DNA of 64,000 bases from Brachypodium distachyon (taxonomy: Eukaryota; Streptophyta; Magnoliopsida; Poales; Poaceae). The position numbers and the translations under genes are program-made. Under the pieces are notes generated by a model. It did no database searches. It saw nothing but the letters and a program-made list of their open reading frames with translations, and was not told the origin of the DNA. The DNA lies in NCBI RefSeq assembly GCF_000005505.3, contig NC_016131.3, forward strand, positions 73,821,855 through 73,885,854, read 5' to 3'. Shown here piece after piece: positions 51,435-61,928 of this stretch. Positions within the stretch are counted from its first letter, which is position 1. Every line of letters begins with the position of its first letter.

Positions 51435-53252
51435 TAACTTGGAACGTCCCAACCATTAATGTGTTTTTCCATTGCTCACACAAAACGTTGTTTGGAATCG
51501 CGGAGTTGCATGGGTCTAAAGATGTTTCGCTGCTAGTTCACACAAAGAAGCTGCGCCCGCCCATGCTGCTAGGACGGCCAGGAGTCACCACCAGCTCGTG
51601 TGTTACCTCGTCCCTCCTCTTCCCCGGCTATCACCCTCCTCTTCCCCGGCTACCACCCTCCTCGATCTCGCGTGGCTGCCAACCATGATCCATCTGATGA
51701 AGCGGTTTGGTTGGAAAGAGGGAGGGAGACAAAGGATTTGATTCTGACGACGTTCTCTGGATCAACGTCGGGAAGAGCTGAAGAGCTGAAGAGGCCGAAG
51801 CCCTTGGTCACTGCAGTGCGACACTGTGAGTCAGTGATTAGGTGAAAGTATACTACTGGGCTTGATTGGGCCGCATAGTGGGCCATATTCTCAACGGTAA
51901 CCATATTTGATGCTTATAAAAAACAAAATGCATAATTTTTTTCTAGAATACAAAATGCATAATGGAGCTCTGGCTCCTTGGAAGTTTTCAAAAAACCAAT
52001 AACAACATTGATTAGCTTGAGATTTTTTGAAAAAAAAAAACCCTACACGTGCATATGAATGTGTAGTATCATCTTCAGTGAGTGAATGTGTAGACAAAAA
52101 AAAAAACCTACACGTGCGGAAAACGTGATGTTCATCTGCGTAAACTTATAATGCTGGCGAGGCAAACGCTAACCATGTTTCTCCTCGTGCATGAGTGGCT
52201 GTTTGCTAGCTTGACGGCCTCGAACTGATCGAAAAGCACTCTCGAGTTCCATCTTTTGCTCTTTTTTTTTTCATTATTCCACAGAAACAGTGAGTGTTCA
52301 CAGCTTTATTTTGAAAGAGTATGTAATTCGCAGCTTTTCAGGTGGCGAAAGTAACAGCACAGAACGGCGTGCGTACGTCACCCTGACGGCTGTCATCGGA
52401 TCGGCCAGGGCGCCAGGTCAATTCTAATCATGAACGGACACGCTTCAGGTCTCGAACTTTTTTGTCTCTTTTCTGTTGTGACGTTCAAGTCCCAATCGGA
52501 ATAAAACAGAGCTCTGTTTTTTCTTTTACCCGCGTACTTTCTTTTTACAAGTTACCGCGAGCAGACCAACTCCTCCGTGCACGGCTGGCTGCACCGACCC
52601 CTCCTCGATGAGCAGCACACACAGACAGTCTCTGCACGATGGCTTAACCCCTCACAGACCAGCTACACGAACGATCGCCATGCATGCATCTGCTCTGCTC
52701 TCGCACACGTACGCCGCGCACACACACGATTGGGCAGGGCAACTGGCTACCCGTACGTGCATGCCAAGCGATCGACGTCAAGCAGCTTACGAAAGATGCA
52801 TACATACGTGGACAATAGCTGGAAATGGACGGGCGATCGATATCGATGCAGCAGCAACAGCAGCAGCCAGGACGTAGGCGAGGATGGATGGGCGCCGGTC
52901 GAAATCATCGTCGGCCGGGAGAGAGAGAGAGAGCATGGATGATGATCATGTCCGTTGAATCGGCGCCGGTCCGCGTCACTGCAATGATACCATGCATGGC
53001 TCAAGTCACATCCGTGCATTTCTGGACCAGCCTGAGCCAGCGGACAGCTGCACGAAATAAAACGCTAGTAAGAGGTACTAGTACGAGCCGCTGAGGCTGA
53101 CTGACACTGACCAGCAACCCGGACGGACCAAAGCTGATTTTGCTAGTACATGCAGAGAGTTCCTTCAGTCGACCGATGGATCACCCGACCGGATGACCCA
53201 AAAATCAGGAATTAATTAGCATACGGGATGTATGATGGGACTGATGATGCTA
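51435..53252. other. intergenic stretch
   Basis: Contains a direct repeat TCCCCGGCTA(T/C)CACCCTCCTC near 51618-51664, a duplicated ACCCTACACGTGC/ACCTACACGTGC block near 52041 and 52107, and a GA run at 52917-52933. No coding region is recognised. Confidence 0.45.
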
Positions 53253-53480
53253 CTCTTCCCTCCGTCCAACACTAGGATGCATATTAGGATTCGGTTGACC
53301 AAACATTTGACCACAAATGACTTCACAAATACGTGACTAATGTGATTAAAATTATAAACATAAGTAAGTATCCTTAGTAATATAATGGATATGAATATAC
53401 GTTATATAATTATACATTAATAAAGTAATTTGTGATCAAAACATTGGTCAAAGAAAAGCTAAAACGGCTCACGGAGGCAG
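53253..53480. mobile_element. Stowaway-like MITE (228 bp), diverged
   Basis: TA|CTCTTCCCTCCGTCCAACACT at the left; the right end ACGGCTCACGGAGGCAG|TA keeps only part of the inverted repeat. The interior carries GGTTGACCAAACATTTGACC and its inverted relative TTGGTCAAAGAAA, and is AT-rich in the middle. Confidence 0.7.
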
Positions 53481-56400
53481 TACATGCCACCGCTCTTCAG
53501 TATCTCGAGGGACATTCCAGGCCCTGCCAGCAGCCAATTATTGGCGCCCATCATTACGGAATTTCGACTCATTATTGGACCGAATTCCATTCCATGCGGT
53601 CCGCTTTGGACCCGTAAGACAAGAGTCTTTCGAGGGGATTGGGCTACGGGTGCTACTTGTATATAGGAGTATATATCCATCTCTCATCGTGCGTGGCGGC
53701 GCGATGCGTACATGCATATCTCTAGCTAGCAGCAAAGTAGCAGGGCAGACCGGCCGGCAGAGTTCCGGAGCGGCTGATTAAGCCTGGCTAATTATGTAAG
53801 CGGCCTAACCCTTTTGAGCTTTAGGTTAGGCAGATGGCTAGCTTGCAAGCTTTGCATGATTAAATTCCAGCGGGACGCAGCGATTTCTTTTCGTTTCTAT
53901 TCGGGTATGATCATATCAGCTGTCAGGCAGGCGTTGGACCGTGCTACCTAGCTTATCAACCGGGGCATGTATGCATGCATGCGTGGCCTGCCCCACCCGG
54001 CCGCTAATAAGCCAAGAACCCGAAGATAATCGATGGAGAACGTGCAAATAAAATGCAGCGGAACATTGCTGGAGAAGAACGACGAGAGAATATGATTGTG
54101 CAGGGAGACATTATTATTATTATCTCTCGAACACTGACAAGTTATTACAGTACCAAATCATGTCCGTCTCTGCAACTAATCAACTGCGCTACTTGTATAT
54201 ATAAATCGCGCGCGTAACTTAGGTTCGCCACAACACCTGAAGATAAATACGAAGTCTCGTGGCCAAACAGCGCGCCGCCCATTTTCAGTTTGAGAGGGTC
54301 AGACGAAGGAGGCGGCAACCGGTAGCAGGTATAGGGTCTCCACTCTCCAGCAGCATCTGCACGACCTCATCCGGCATGAGGATCCAAGCTCGAGGAGTAA
54401 AATAAGATCCTCCCAAGTCCCAACCAGCCGCAGCGGCAGAGCCGGTGAAGGCTTGTACTACCCGTGCATGCGTCGCGTACCGCAACGTGCATGTTTATTC
54501 CCAATGGCTCGGTTAGTTTATTCTCAGTCCACTATTCAATCGAGTTACCGATCGCCGCTGCAGCCTCAGGGCCATCATTTCCATGATACTTGTAGCGGCA
54601 TCCGTGTGCTTGCGCTGTCGCGCACGTTGCCTCGACAAGTACCCTTGGGGCGGCGCGCGCGCTGTTTGCGACGCACAGAGCAGACCGGTTCTGCTGGCAC
54701 GTACTACGATCGATGCTACTAAGCTCGAACACTTGCTCATGTGTGCCTATGTGGCCATGGAGGAAGAAGTGCGCTGCAGCCTGGTTTCGGTCGGGCCCGG
54801 GACTCCGGAGGGGAACCGGGCTAGTGGGGCGGCCGAGAGCGCGCGCGCACGGCAACGCACCGGCCGGCCTTTCTTTCTCCCCCCGCAGTTTGTGGTGCGG
54901 TGCGTCCCATCATTTCCCATATATGTAAACCGCGTACGTACGTGCGTGCAGATGGCGCAAATCGATCGATGCTGCTTGCATGTTGTGGGTAGGTGCCTGC
55001 TCTGCTCTGGCTGTTGCACTTGGAGCTTTCGATCGGCAGAAGAACATGCATTGCATCGATCACGCATCATCTGGTGAAAGTTTGCTATAACTATCATTGG
55101 TGTTGGATTTCTGACTTGCCATGATTGGAGCGCCGTGCAGCCGCAGCTTCTTCTAGAACTTTTTTAGAGGCAAAATGTAGAAAAAGTCTTGTTTTCGTTT
55201 GCGGGAAGCCAAAATTTGGACGTCGTATAGTAGTGCTACATTACCAGTCCCGGTATCAGCAAACCATCTCTGCGTGCATCTACAGACAGTATCACCTCGA
55301 TCGGTTCTTCGCTCGACACCCCAGGCCCCGGCGCCACATTTCGTTCTCGTGGCAAGCGGAAAGCACGTCGGAACCCTGTTCTCCACGCACGCAGAAATGT
55401 TCGAGCGAGCACCTGTCCGTGGATCGAAATCGAACAAAGCAAAGTGGGACTCGGCGATCAATAAACAAGCACAATATATACTCGTAGGAGTACCAAGCAT
55501 CCACGAGACATAGCCAGACCCCCCAAATTCTATATTCCCTTTCGATCCTGCCATTCTTTTTCTTTTTCCGCGCACGCAAAAGCGACAAGCGAGTTCCGCC
55601 CAACATTATCGAGAACCGCTTCCCGGCTCAGACATCTGTCGTCGAAAGCGGCCCGCCCACCGAGTCAAAGAATGATTGACCCCCCTCTCCACCCCGGGTC
55701 CCACTCCTGGATATCATTAGCCCTGTCCCAGACATGTAGGCCCCGCGCGCCGGTGGTCGCCTTCGCCTGCTGGGTCCTGGGACCTGGGAGAGTGGGAGGA
55801 GCCCCCACCGTGGCCAAAACCGAACGCACGCACGCGCTGGACCTGGAATACGACGCGAACCGCTACCGTTGCCATCACCCGGTTTGAATCAAGCTCTCGC
55901 TGTTTCGAGTTCGATTTCAGCTCCAGTACTGAGCGTCACTACTGCCTTTGGATTTTTTGAATCCAGCGGAGTAAATGGGAGACGTTTCCTGGAGCGTGTG
56001 CCCGCGGAGCACGCCACCGTTTCGTACCACAAAGCTGCGCTCAAGAGTTACTCCTCCAGAGTGCGCCCCCGCTCCCTTAACTGCCCGAGTTACGTGAAGT
56101 GCTTGCCTCAGAGAATTCAGAGCCGAGTGAATGAAGGCGTGGCAGCGAATCGTTCATGACCTCACCTCACCGCCAAGTAAACTCTTCCAGGGAAGCGGAG
56201 CACGTACTATACGGGCTGGTAGTAGCAGAGCGGAGCGGGCTGCGAAGAGGAGTAATCGTGAACCCCACGGTTGTAGTAAAAGCAGGGACCGAATTCAAAA
56301 AAAATGGGCAGTGTTTCTGTGCGCCCTGCCGCTTCTGCTCTCCAGCTCACAGCCAGCGCTTCCTGTGCCGCCCATCACTCGCTCACCCGCTGCCACGGCC

Positions 56401-56579
56401 ACCCTACATAAACCCCGGCACTCGCCCCCTCTGGCTGCCACGACACTTCACTCTACTGTCTCCCCTCCTCCCCCACTTCTCTCTTCCAAATCAAAATCAA
56501 ATCCAGCCAGCTCTACAGTAGCCAGTTCTTCGTTTTCCTACCCGAGCGAGAGCTTATCTGAGAGCCAGAGCGACACCTC
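53481..56579. other. intergenic stretch upstream of the subtilase
   Basis: Mixed-composition DNA. A minus-strand ORF at 54485-54285 (reading TPRAWILMPDEVVQMLLES in its middle) looks somewhat protein-like and could be a terminal exon or gene remnant, but I found no partner exon. The subtilase promoter is at the right end; CTACATAAA at about 56405-56413 may be its TATA box. Confidence 0.4.
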
Positions 56580-58874
56580 ATGACGAGGGGCCTCGCGAGC
56601 GTCCCGTTCCTCTTCTTCTTCGCGCTGCCGCTCCTGGCCGCGTGCAATGGACAGCAGCAGGTGCGGAAGAACTACGTGGTGCATCTGGAGCCGCGGGAGG
56701 AGGGCAGCACGGGCCCGGTCGAGCAGTGGCACCGCTCCTTCCTGCCGGAGGCGGCCGCCACGCCGGACTCGGCATCGGATGCCGCTGCCGGCGACGGGCC
56801 GAGGATCATTTACTCGTACAGCCACGTGCTGTCGGGGTTCGCGGCGCGGCTCAGCGACGAGGAGGCCGAGCAGCTGCGGAACAAGGCAGGGTGCGTGCGT
56901 CTGTACCCGGAGGAATTCCTGCCGCTCGCCACCACCCACTCGCCGGGGTTCCTCGGCCTCCACCTCGGCAAGGACGGGTTCTGGAGCCGCTCCGGGTTCG
57001 GCAAGGGCGTCGTCATCGGGCTCCTGGACACCGGCATCCTCCCGAGCCACCCGTCCTTCGGCGACGCCGGCATGCCGCCGCCCCCGAAGAAGTGGAAGGG
57101 CGCGTGCGAGTTCACGGCCGTCGCCGGGACCGGTGGCTGCAACAACAAGGTCATCGGGGCGCGCGCGTTCGGCAGCGCGTCCGTGAACTCGACGGCTCCC
57201 CCCGTGGACGACGCCGGCCACGGCACGCACACGGCCAGCACGGCGGCCGGCAACTTCGTCCAGAACGCCGACGTGCGCGGCAACGCGCACGGGACCGCGT
57301 CCGGCATGGCGCCGCACGCGCACCTGGCCATCTACAAGGTGTGCTCCCGCAGCCGCTGCTCCATCATGGACGTCGTCGCCGGGCTCGACGCCGCCGTGAA
57401 GGACGGCGTCGACGTGATCTCCTTCTCCATCGACGCCTCGGACGGCGCGCAGTTCAACTACGACCTCGTGGCCGTGGCCACGTATAAGGCCATGGAGCAC
57501 GGCATCTTCGTCAGCGCCGCGGCCGGCAATGCTGGGCCTGTCGCCGGCTCCGTGGGCAACAGCGCGCCGTGGATGCTGACCGTCGCGGCGGGCACCACGG
57601 ACCGCGCGATACGCACCACCGTGACGCTCGGCAACGGCGAGAAGCTCGAGGGCGAGTCCCTCTTCCAGCCCCGGAACAACACCGCCGGCCGCCCGCTGCC
57701 GCTCGTGTTCCCGGGCGCGTACGGCGACCCGGACGCCCGCGCATGTACCACCCTCCCCGACACGGTGAGCGGCAAGATCGTCCTCTGCGAGAGCCGTGGC
57801 ATCGGGGAGCACGTCGCGCAGGGGCAGACGGTGAACGCGTACAACGGCGCCGGCATGGTCCTGATGAACAAGGCCACGGAAGGGTACACCACCTTCGCCG
57901 ACGCGCACGTGCTGCCGGCGTCGCACGTGAGCTACGCCGCGGGAGCGAAGCTCACCGCGTACCTCAAATCGACCCCGAAACCCACGGCGAGCATCACGTT
58001 CAAAGGCACGGTCATGGGCTCGTCCCCGGCGCCGGCCGTGGCTTTCTTCTCGTCCCGCGGGCCGAGCAAGGCCAGCCCGGGCATCCTGAAGCCGGACATC
58101 ACGGGGCCCGGGATGAACATCCTGGCCGCGTGGGCGCCGAGCGAGATGCACCCGGAGTTCGCCGACGACGCCAGCCTCCCCTTCTTCATGGAGTCCGGCA
58201 CGTCCATGTCCGCGCCGCACCTGAGCGGCATCGCCGCCGTCATCAAGTCCCTCCACCCGACCTGGTCGCCCGCGGCGATCCGGTCAGCGCTCATGACCAC
58301 CTCCGACACGGCGGACCATGCCGGCGTGCCGATCAAGGACGAGCAGTACCGGAAGGCGAGTTCCTACGCCATGGGCGCCGGGTACGTGAACCCGGGGCGC
58401 GCCGCGGACCCCGGGCTGGTGTACGACCTCGCCCCCAACGACTACATCCCGTACCTCTGCGGGCTCGGGTACGGGGACGACGGCGTGAGGGAGATCACCC
58501 ACCGCCGGGTCGCCTGCGCCAAGCTGAAGGCCATCACGGAAGCGGAGCTCAACTACCCGTCGATGGTCGTCAAGCTGCTGTCGCAGCCCATCACCGTCCG
58601 CCGCAAGGTGACCAACGTCGGCAACGCGGGCTCGGTGTACACGGCCGTCGTGGACATGCCCAAGGAGGTGTCAGTGACCGTGCGTCCCCCAATGCTGCGA
58701 TTCACCAGGGCCTACGAGAGGCAGATCTTCACGGTGACGCTGCGGTGGGCCGCCGGGAAGCAGCCGGCCGTGGGCGGCGCCGAGGGGAACCTGCGGTGGG
58801 TGTCCCAGGACAAGCTGCACGTCGTCAGGAGCCCCATCGTGATACCGCGGGCCAAGCCTGCGGCCGTCGCCTAG
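56580..58874 (+). CDS. subtilisin-like serine protease (S8A, SBT1-like)
   Basis: Intronless, 764 residues. A signal peptide (hydrophobic FLFFFALPLLAAC, about residues 10-22) is followed by an I9 propeptide (YVVHLEP ... GFAARLSDEEAE, about 30-115). The S8 domain has the full triad: Asp150 (LLDTGI), His214 (GHGTHTAS) and Ser542 (GTSMSAPHLSG). Asn317 (AAGNAGP) is the oxyanion residue. A PA domain is inserted at about 355-465, and an Fn3-like C-terminal domain covers about 660-755 (KVTNVGNAGSVYTAV). The protein is expected to be secreted to the apoplast and to cleave peptides or wall proteins; the substrate is unknown. ATTHSPGFLGL marks the mature-domain start typical of the SBT1/P69 group. Very high GC3 creates long antisense shadow frames. 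Confidence 0.96.
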   Translation: MTRGLASVPFLFFFALPLLAACNGQQQVRKNYVVHLEPREEGSTGPVEQWHRSFLPEAAATPDSASDAAAGDGPRIIYSYSHVLSGFAARLSDEEAEQLRNKAGCVRLYPEEFLPLATTHSPGFLGLHLGKDGFWSRSGFGKGVVIGLLDTGILPSHPSFGDAGMPPPPKKWKGACEFTAVAGTGGCNNKVIGARAFGSASVNSTAPPVDDAGHGTHTASTAAGNFVQNADVRGNAHGTASGMAPHAHLAIYKVCSRSRCSIMDVVAGLDAAVKDGVDVISFSIDASDGAQFNYDLVAVATYKAMEHGIFVSAAAGNAGPVAGSVGNSAPWMLTVAAGTTDRAIRTTVTLGNGEKLEGESLFQPRNNTAGRPLPLVFPGAYGDPDARACTTLPDTVSGKIVLCESRGIGEHVAQGQTVNAYNGAGMVLMNKATEGYTTFADAHVLPASHVSYAAGAKLTAYLKSTPKPTASITFKGTVMGSSPAPAVAFFSSRGPSKASPGILKPDITGPGMNILAAWAPSEMHPEFADDASLPFFMESGTSMSAPHLSGIAAVIKSLHPTWSPAAIRSALMTTSDTADHAGVPIKDEQYRKASSYAMGAGYVNPGRAADPGLVYDLAPNDYIPYLCGLGYGDDGVREITHRRVACAKLKAITEAELNYPSMVVKLLSQPITVRRKVTNVGNAGSVYTAVVDMPKEVSVTVRPPMLRFTRAYERQIFTVTLRWAAGKQPAVGGAEGNLRWVSQDKLHVVRSPIVIPRAKPAAVA

Positions 58875-61800
58875 GCTTGCCTTGCCTGGTGTTCAAGGCG
58901 TCACCTTTCGCCGGTGCGAAGGACGGAAGGAAGGGGATTAATTTAGACGTGGCCTGCGTACGTGTGCGCGCATGCGTACGTTGCCGCGTGTGACATGGAA
59001 AGGTTGTTCGTTTGTATAGGCTGCTGGCGCACGCGGTCGATTTAGGCGTACGCACTGCTACGACGATGACGTTGCAGCCAGCTCGGCTGCAACGCTCATC
59101 AATCGGTGCTGCGTGTATGTATATACTGAGAAATAATCCTCGATTTTATTTTAGCTCGTGAAATGCGTCTCGGTCTCTCTGTCTGTCTGACTCTGTTCCA
59201 TACCTCAACAGAGAAATTTTGCCGTTTCCTTCTGTTCTTGAGGGAAAAGAGAAACGGATCGGGCGTTTCTGTTGCATTGCACGTAGGCAGGGCGACTGGG
59301 ATAGCTGCTCCCGCCGGTGTTAATTGCTCCCACAACGTTTTAAGATCGACTGGGGTTACAGTACAGTGGCTAATGATCCGACCCAACGCGTTTAGCCTGA
59401 AAAACGGAGGCTTTATTTAGCATTTAGATTTGCAGTACAGCTACAGAGATCACAGAGATCACGGATATATTCACCACAGGACGGACGGGTGCAGTAAAAC
59501 AGTGAGGCAGTGCTCGAGCGCCGGCAGCCGTGTTGCCAGCCAGGAAGCGCCACAGGACGAGGAGTAAACAAACGTGTGGGTTTTAATGAGGGACGCAACA
59601 TAGCAGGGAGATGAGCAGTGTGCTGTGTGCCTATCTAGCTAGCCTGCCTGCCTGCCTGCGTCAATTAAACAAGACGCGTTCGTGCTGACTTTATTTCATA
59701 CTACGTCTCTGCATTGTACAAGGGCCATTAAATCCTCGTTTAAGGCTATTTCCTGCTGGAGTAGCAGCAGAAGCAGTACTGCAGCAGTAGCAGTAGTATT
59801 GCTAGGTTCACCCTTTTCTTTTTCCTTTTTGAAAGTTCACGCTAGGATGATGACGACACAGAAAATAAAATTTTCTTTCCCTAGCCTGCCTGTGGGGGGT
59901 TCATTTGCTTGCTGTGAGCACCGTGCTGCACACACTCACACAAAAGCTGGGCGCCTGCCTGACGCGGCAACTGAAGCAGTCACACTGTTCCTACGTACAT
60001 TGTTCCATCCGTAGATTCTCTAACAAAAAAAAAAGGATTCTTCCGTACGCTCTCTGTGAAAGCCGCACTATCGGTTTCACGGTACAAATAATCCGCTGAA
60101 ATTTTACAGTGTCGCAAGGCAGATTACTTGATCTCACCGTTCAGAGTTAGTGTTGCTCCTAAGATGCAGTTTCTTCAGACAGCATAGTAATCAAGTGTAC
60201 AGTAACGGAGTACTTTGGTGGGTAAGATCTAACTACCGTCTGTTTATTCACCTCAGAGTTTGTTACCTGATCAAGTGTATGTTTGCTCAATTGGTGTACT
60301 CCTATATTGATTTATTTTGAACACTTGTACTGACCGAGTGTCATTCATGGAGCCGCTGATTTAGACTCCAGTCTCCAAGGGCGCAACGCATCCATCCCTC
60401 CATGAACTTTAAGTGGCTGTCGTCTAAAGAGAAGCTTCCTTTTTGCCACGATAGAATTTCTGTCGCTGTTCCGTTCGCTTTCAAGACATTCCTCTCATCC
60501 CCTGCTTAACTTTGAAAGCGGATCCCAGTTGGGCACGAGACGTCAAGCGATGGCGACAAATTAAAACGGGGGGTTGGTTTGTTTCATGGTGAAGTACTGA
60601 AGTGAGAGGTTGCAATTTTTAACAAAGTCTGAGTTGGACGTCACTGGCTCGCTCGCCCATCTAGAAAGGCGGGAACACACAAGCAGATAGTAAAAAGAGA
60701 AACACATCAGATGCGTACAAGCCACTGCACGCACTAGTTTGCTTTCTGTCCGTCCCGGCTCTCTCCACTGGCACGCACGATCGCCCATGATCAGATTAAA
60801 CGGCACCACTAGTACATCAGTGCGGTGATCGGAGTATCTGCAAAAAAAGAAGGAAGTTATCGTCTTCAGGGAAAGGTTTACGCTTCCATGCCCGCCCGTT
60901 CTCTTGCTGACAGTAGCTTGCGACGAAAAGGCAGCACCACGGTCCACGTACAAGAACACTTACGGCCACTCTGAAAACATTCAAGAAAACGCGGGGCGCC
61001 GGCCGATATCAGCAACACGAGCGCTGCAGGCGTGTAGGTTTAGCAGTATGTTACTATGTATTGGTATGTATCTCTGGTAAGTTATAACTATGGAGTCGAG
61101 CCACGGGTTGTTGTACGCTGTAGATGTGAGAGCCTGGGGCCAGGCTCTGGCTTGTCTGTAGTGTGGGCTAGGCGGGCGGATGAGTGGACCACGGGATGAA
61201 CAGGTCGTGTTCGGCTGCTGCTGCCGCTGCTCTCGTGCGTGCGTGTAATCCTGGCCGTACTACCGGCGGGCGGATAAGCAAGGAGAGAGAGCCGGAATGG
61301 CGTCAGGGAAGATGTTGACGAATCAAACGAAATCGAGTCGGGCGTACGCATGCACGCACGGGCGGCGCCAGCGCGTCATCCACTGATCCGTGCACCGTGC
61401 TGCTGCCACGACGGTCCCACCCGCGCTGTGCGGTGCAGTGCAGCTGTGCGTTCCAGGACACCAGGACAGAAACAAAACGTGCCAAGCGGCGCCCTCCTGT
61501 TTTCAAATCCAGACTTCCAGAGAGGGAAGAGAGAGACTGCTCAATGGTCTTTGCTTCTTCTTCTGCACACGGGCTGGCTTCAACGCAGTTTCCAGTTCCA
61601 GCCCAGGCCCAGTAGGCCACGTAGGAGTAACATGGGCCCTGGAGACGTACCAGAATCGCTGTTTCCCGCCCAATTAAATCGTCCCGACCACCATGCATGC
61701 ATGCACCCCCTAGTCCCTACATTTCAGGACGGAAAGCAGCGATCCAGCAGCACAGACGCAGCGAACAACGGGCCGGAGGAGTAGGGCGGACACAAGAGCT

Positions 61801-61928
61801 AGCGACACTCACGGCCGAGCAAGCAAAGCATGCAGACGCTACGCGTGGGGAGATCACCGGAGTGAGGCTGGTAACATCCACCAACGGACGACGACCACAC
61901 CGGCTCATCATCGGACGGACGATCGACG
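58875..61928. other. intergenic stretch between subtilase and phospholipase D
   Basis: Subtilase 3' UTR at the left; phospholipase D leader and promoter at the right (61.3-61.9 kb is GC-rich). A GCCT run lies at 59642-59659 and an AGCAG-rich run near 59760-59795. No gene or element ends are recognised. Confidence 0.45.
59642..59659. repeat. (GCCT)n microsatellite
   Basis: Four tandem GCCT units after CTAGCTA; low complexity only. Confidence 0.8.

Noticed and set aside
52577..53094. Several overlapping ORFs of 89-121 codons
   Set aside because: Frames disagree, the content is low complexity, and no splice-supported or family-like sequence was seen.
56538..58256. 572-codon open frame on the minus strand
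   Set aside because: Exactly antisense to the GC3-rich subtilase; Arg/Gly/Ala/His-rich composition with no domain. It is a shadow frame.
57569..58993. 474-codon open frame on the plus strand within the subtilase
   Set aside because: Another frame of the same GC-rich coding sequence; low-complexity Arg/His/Gly content and no recognisable domain.
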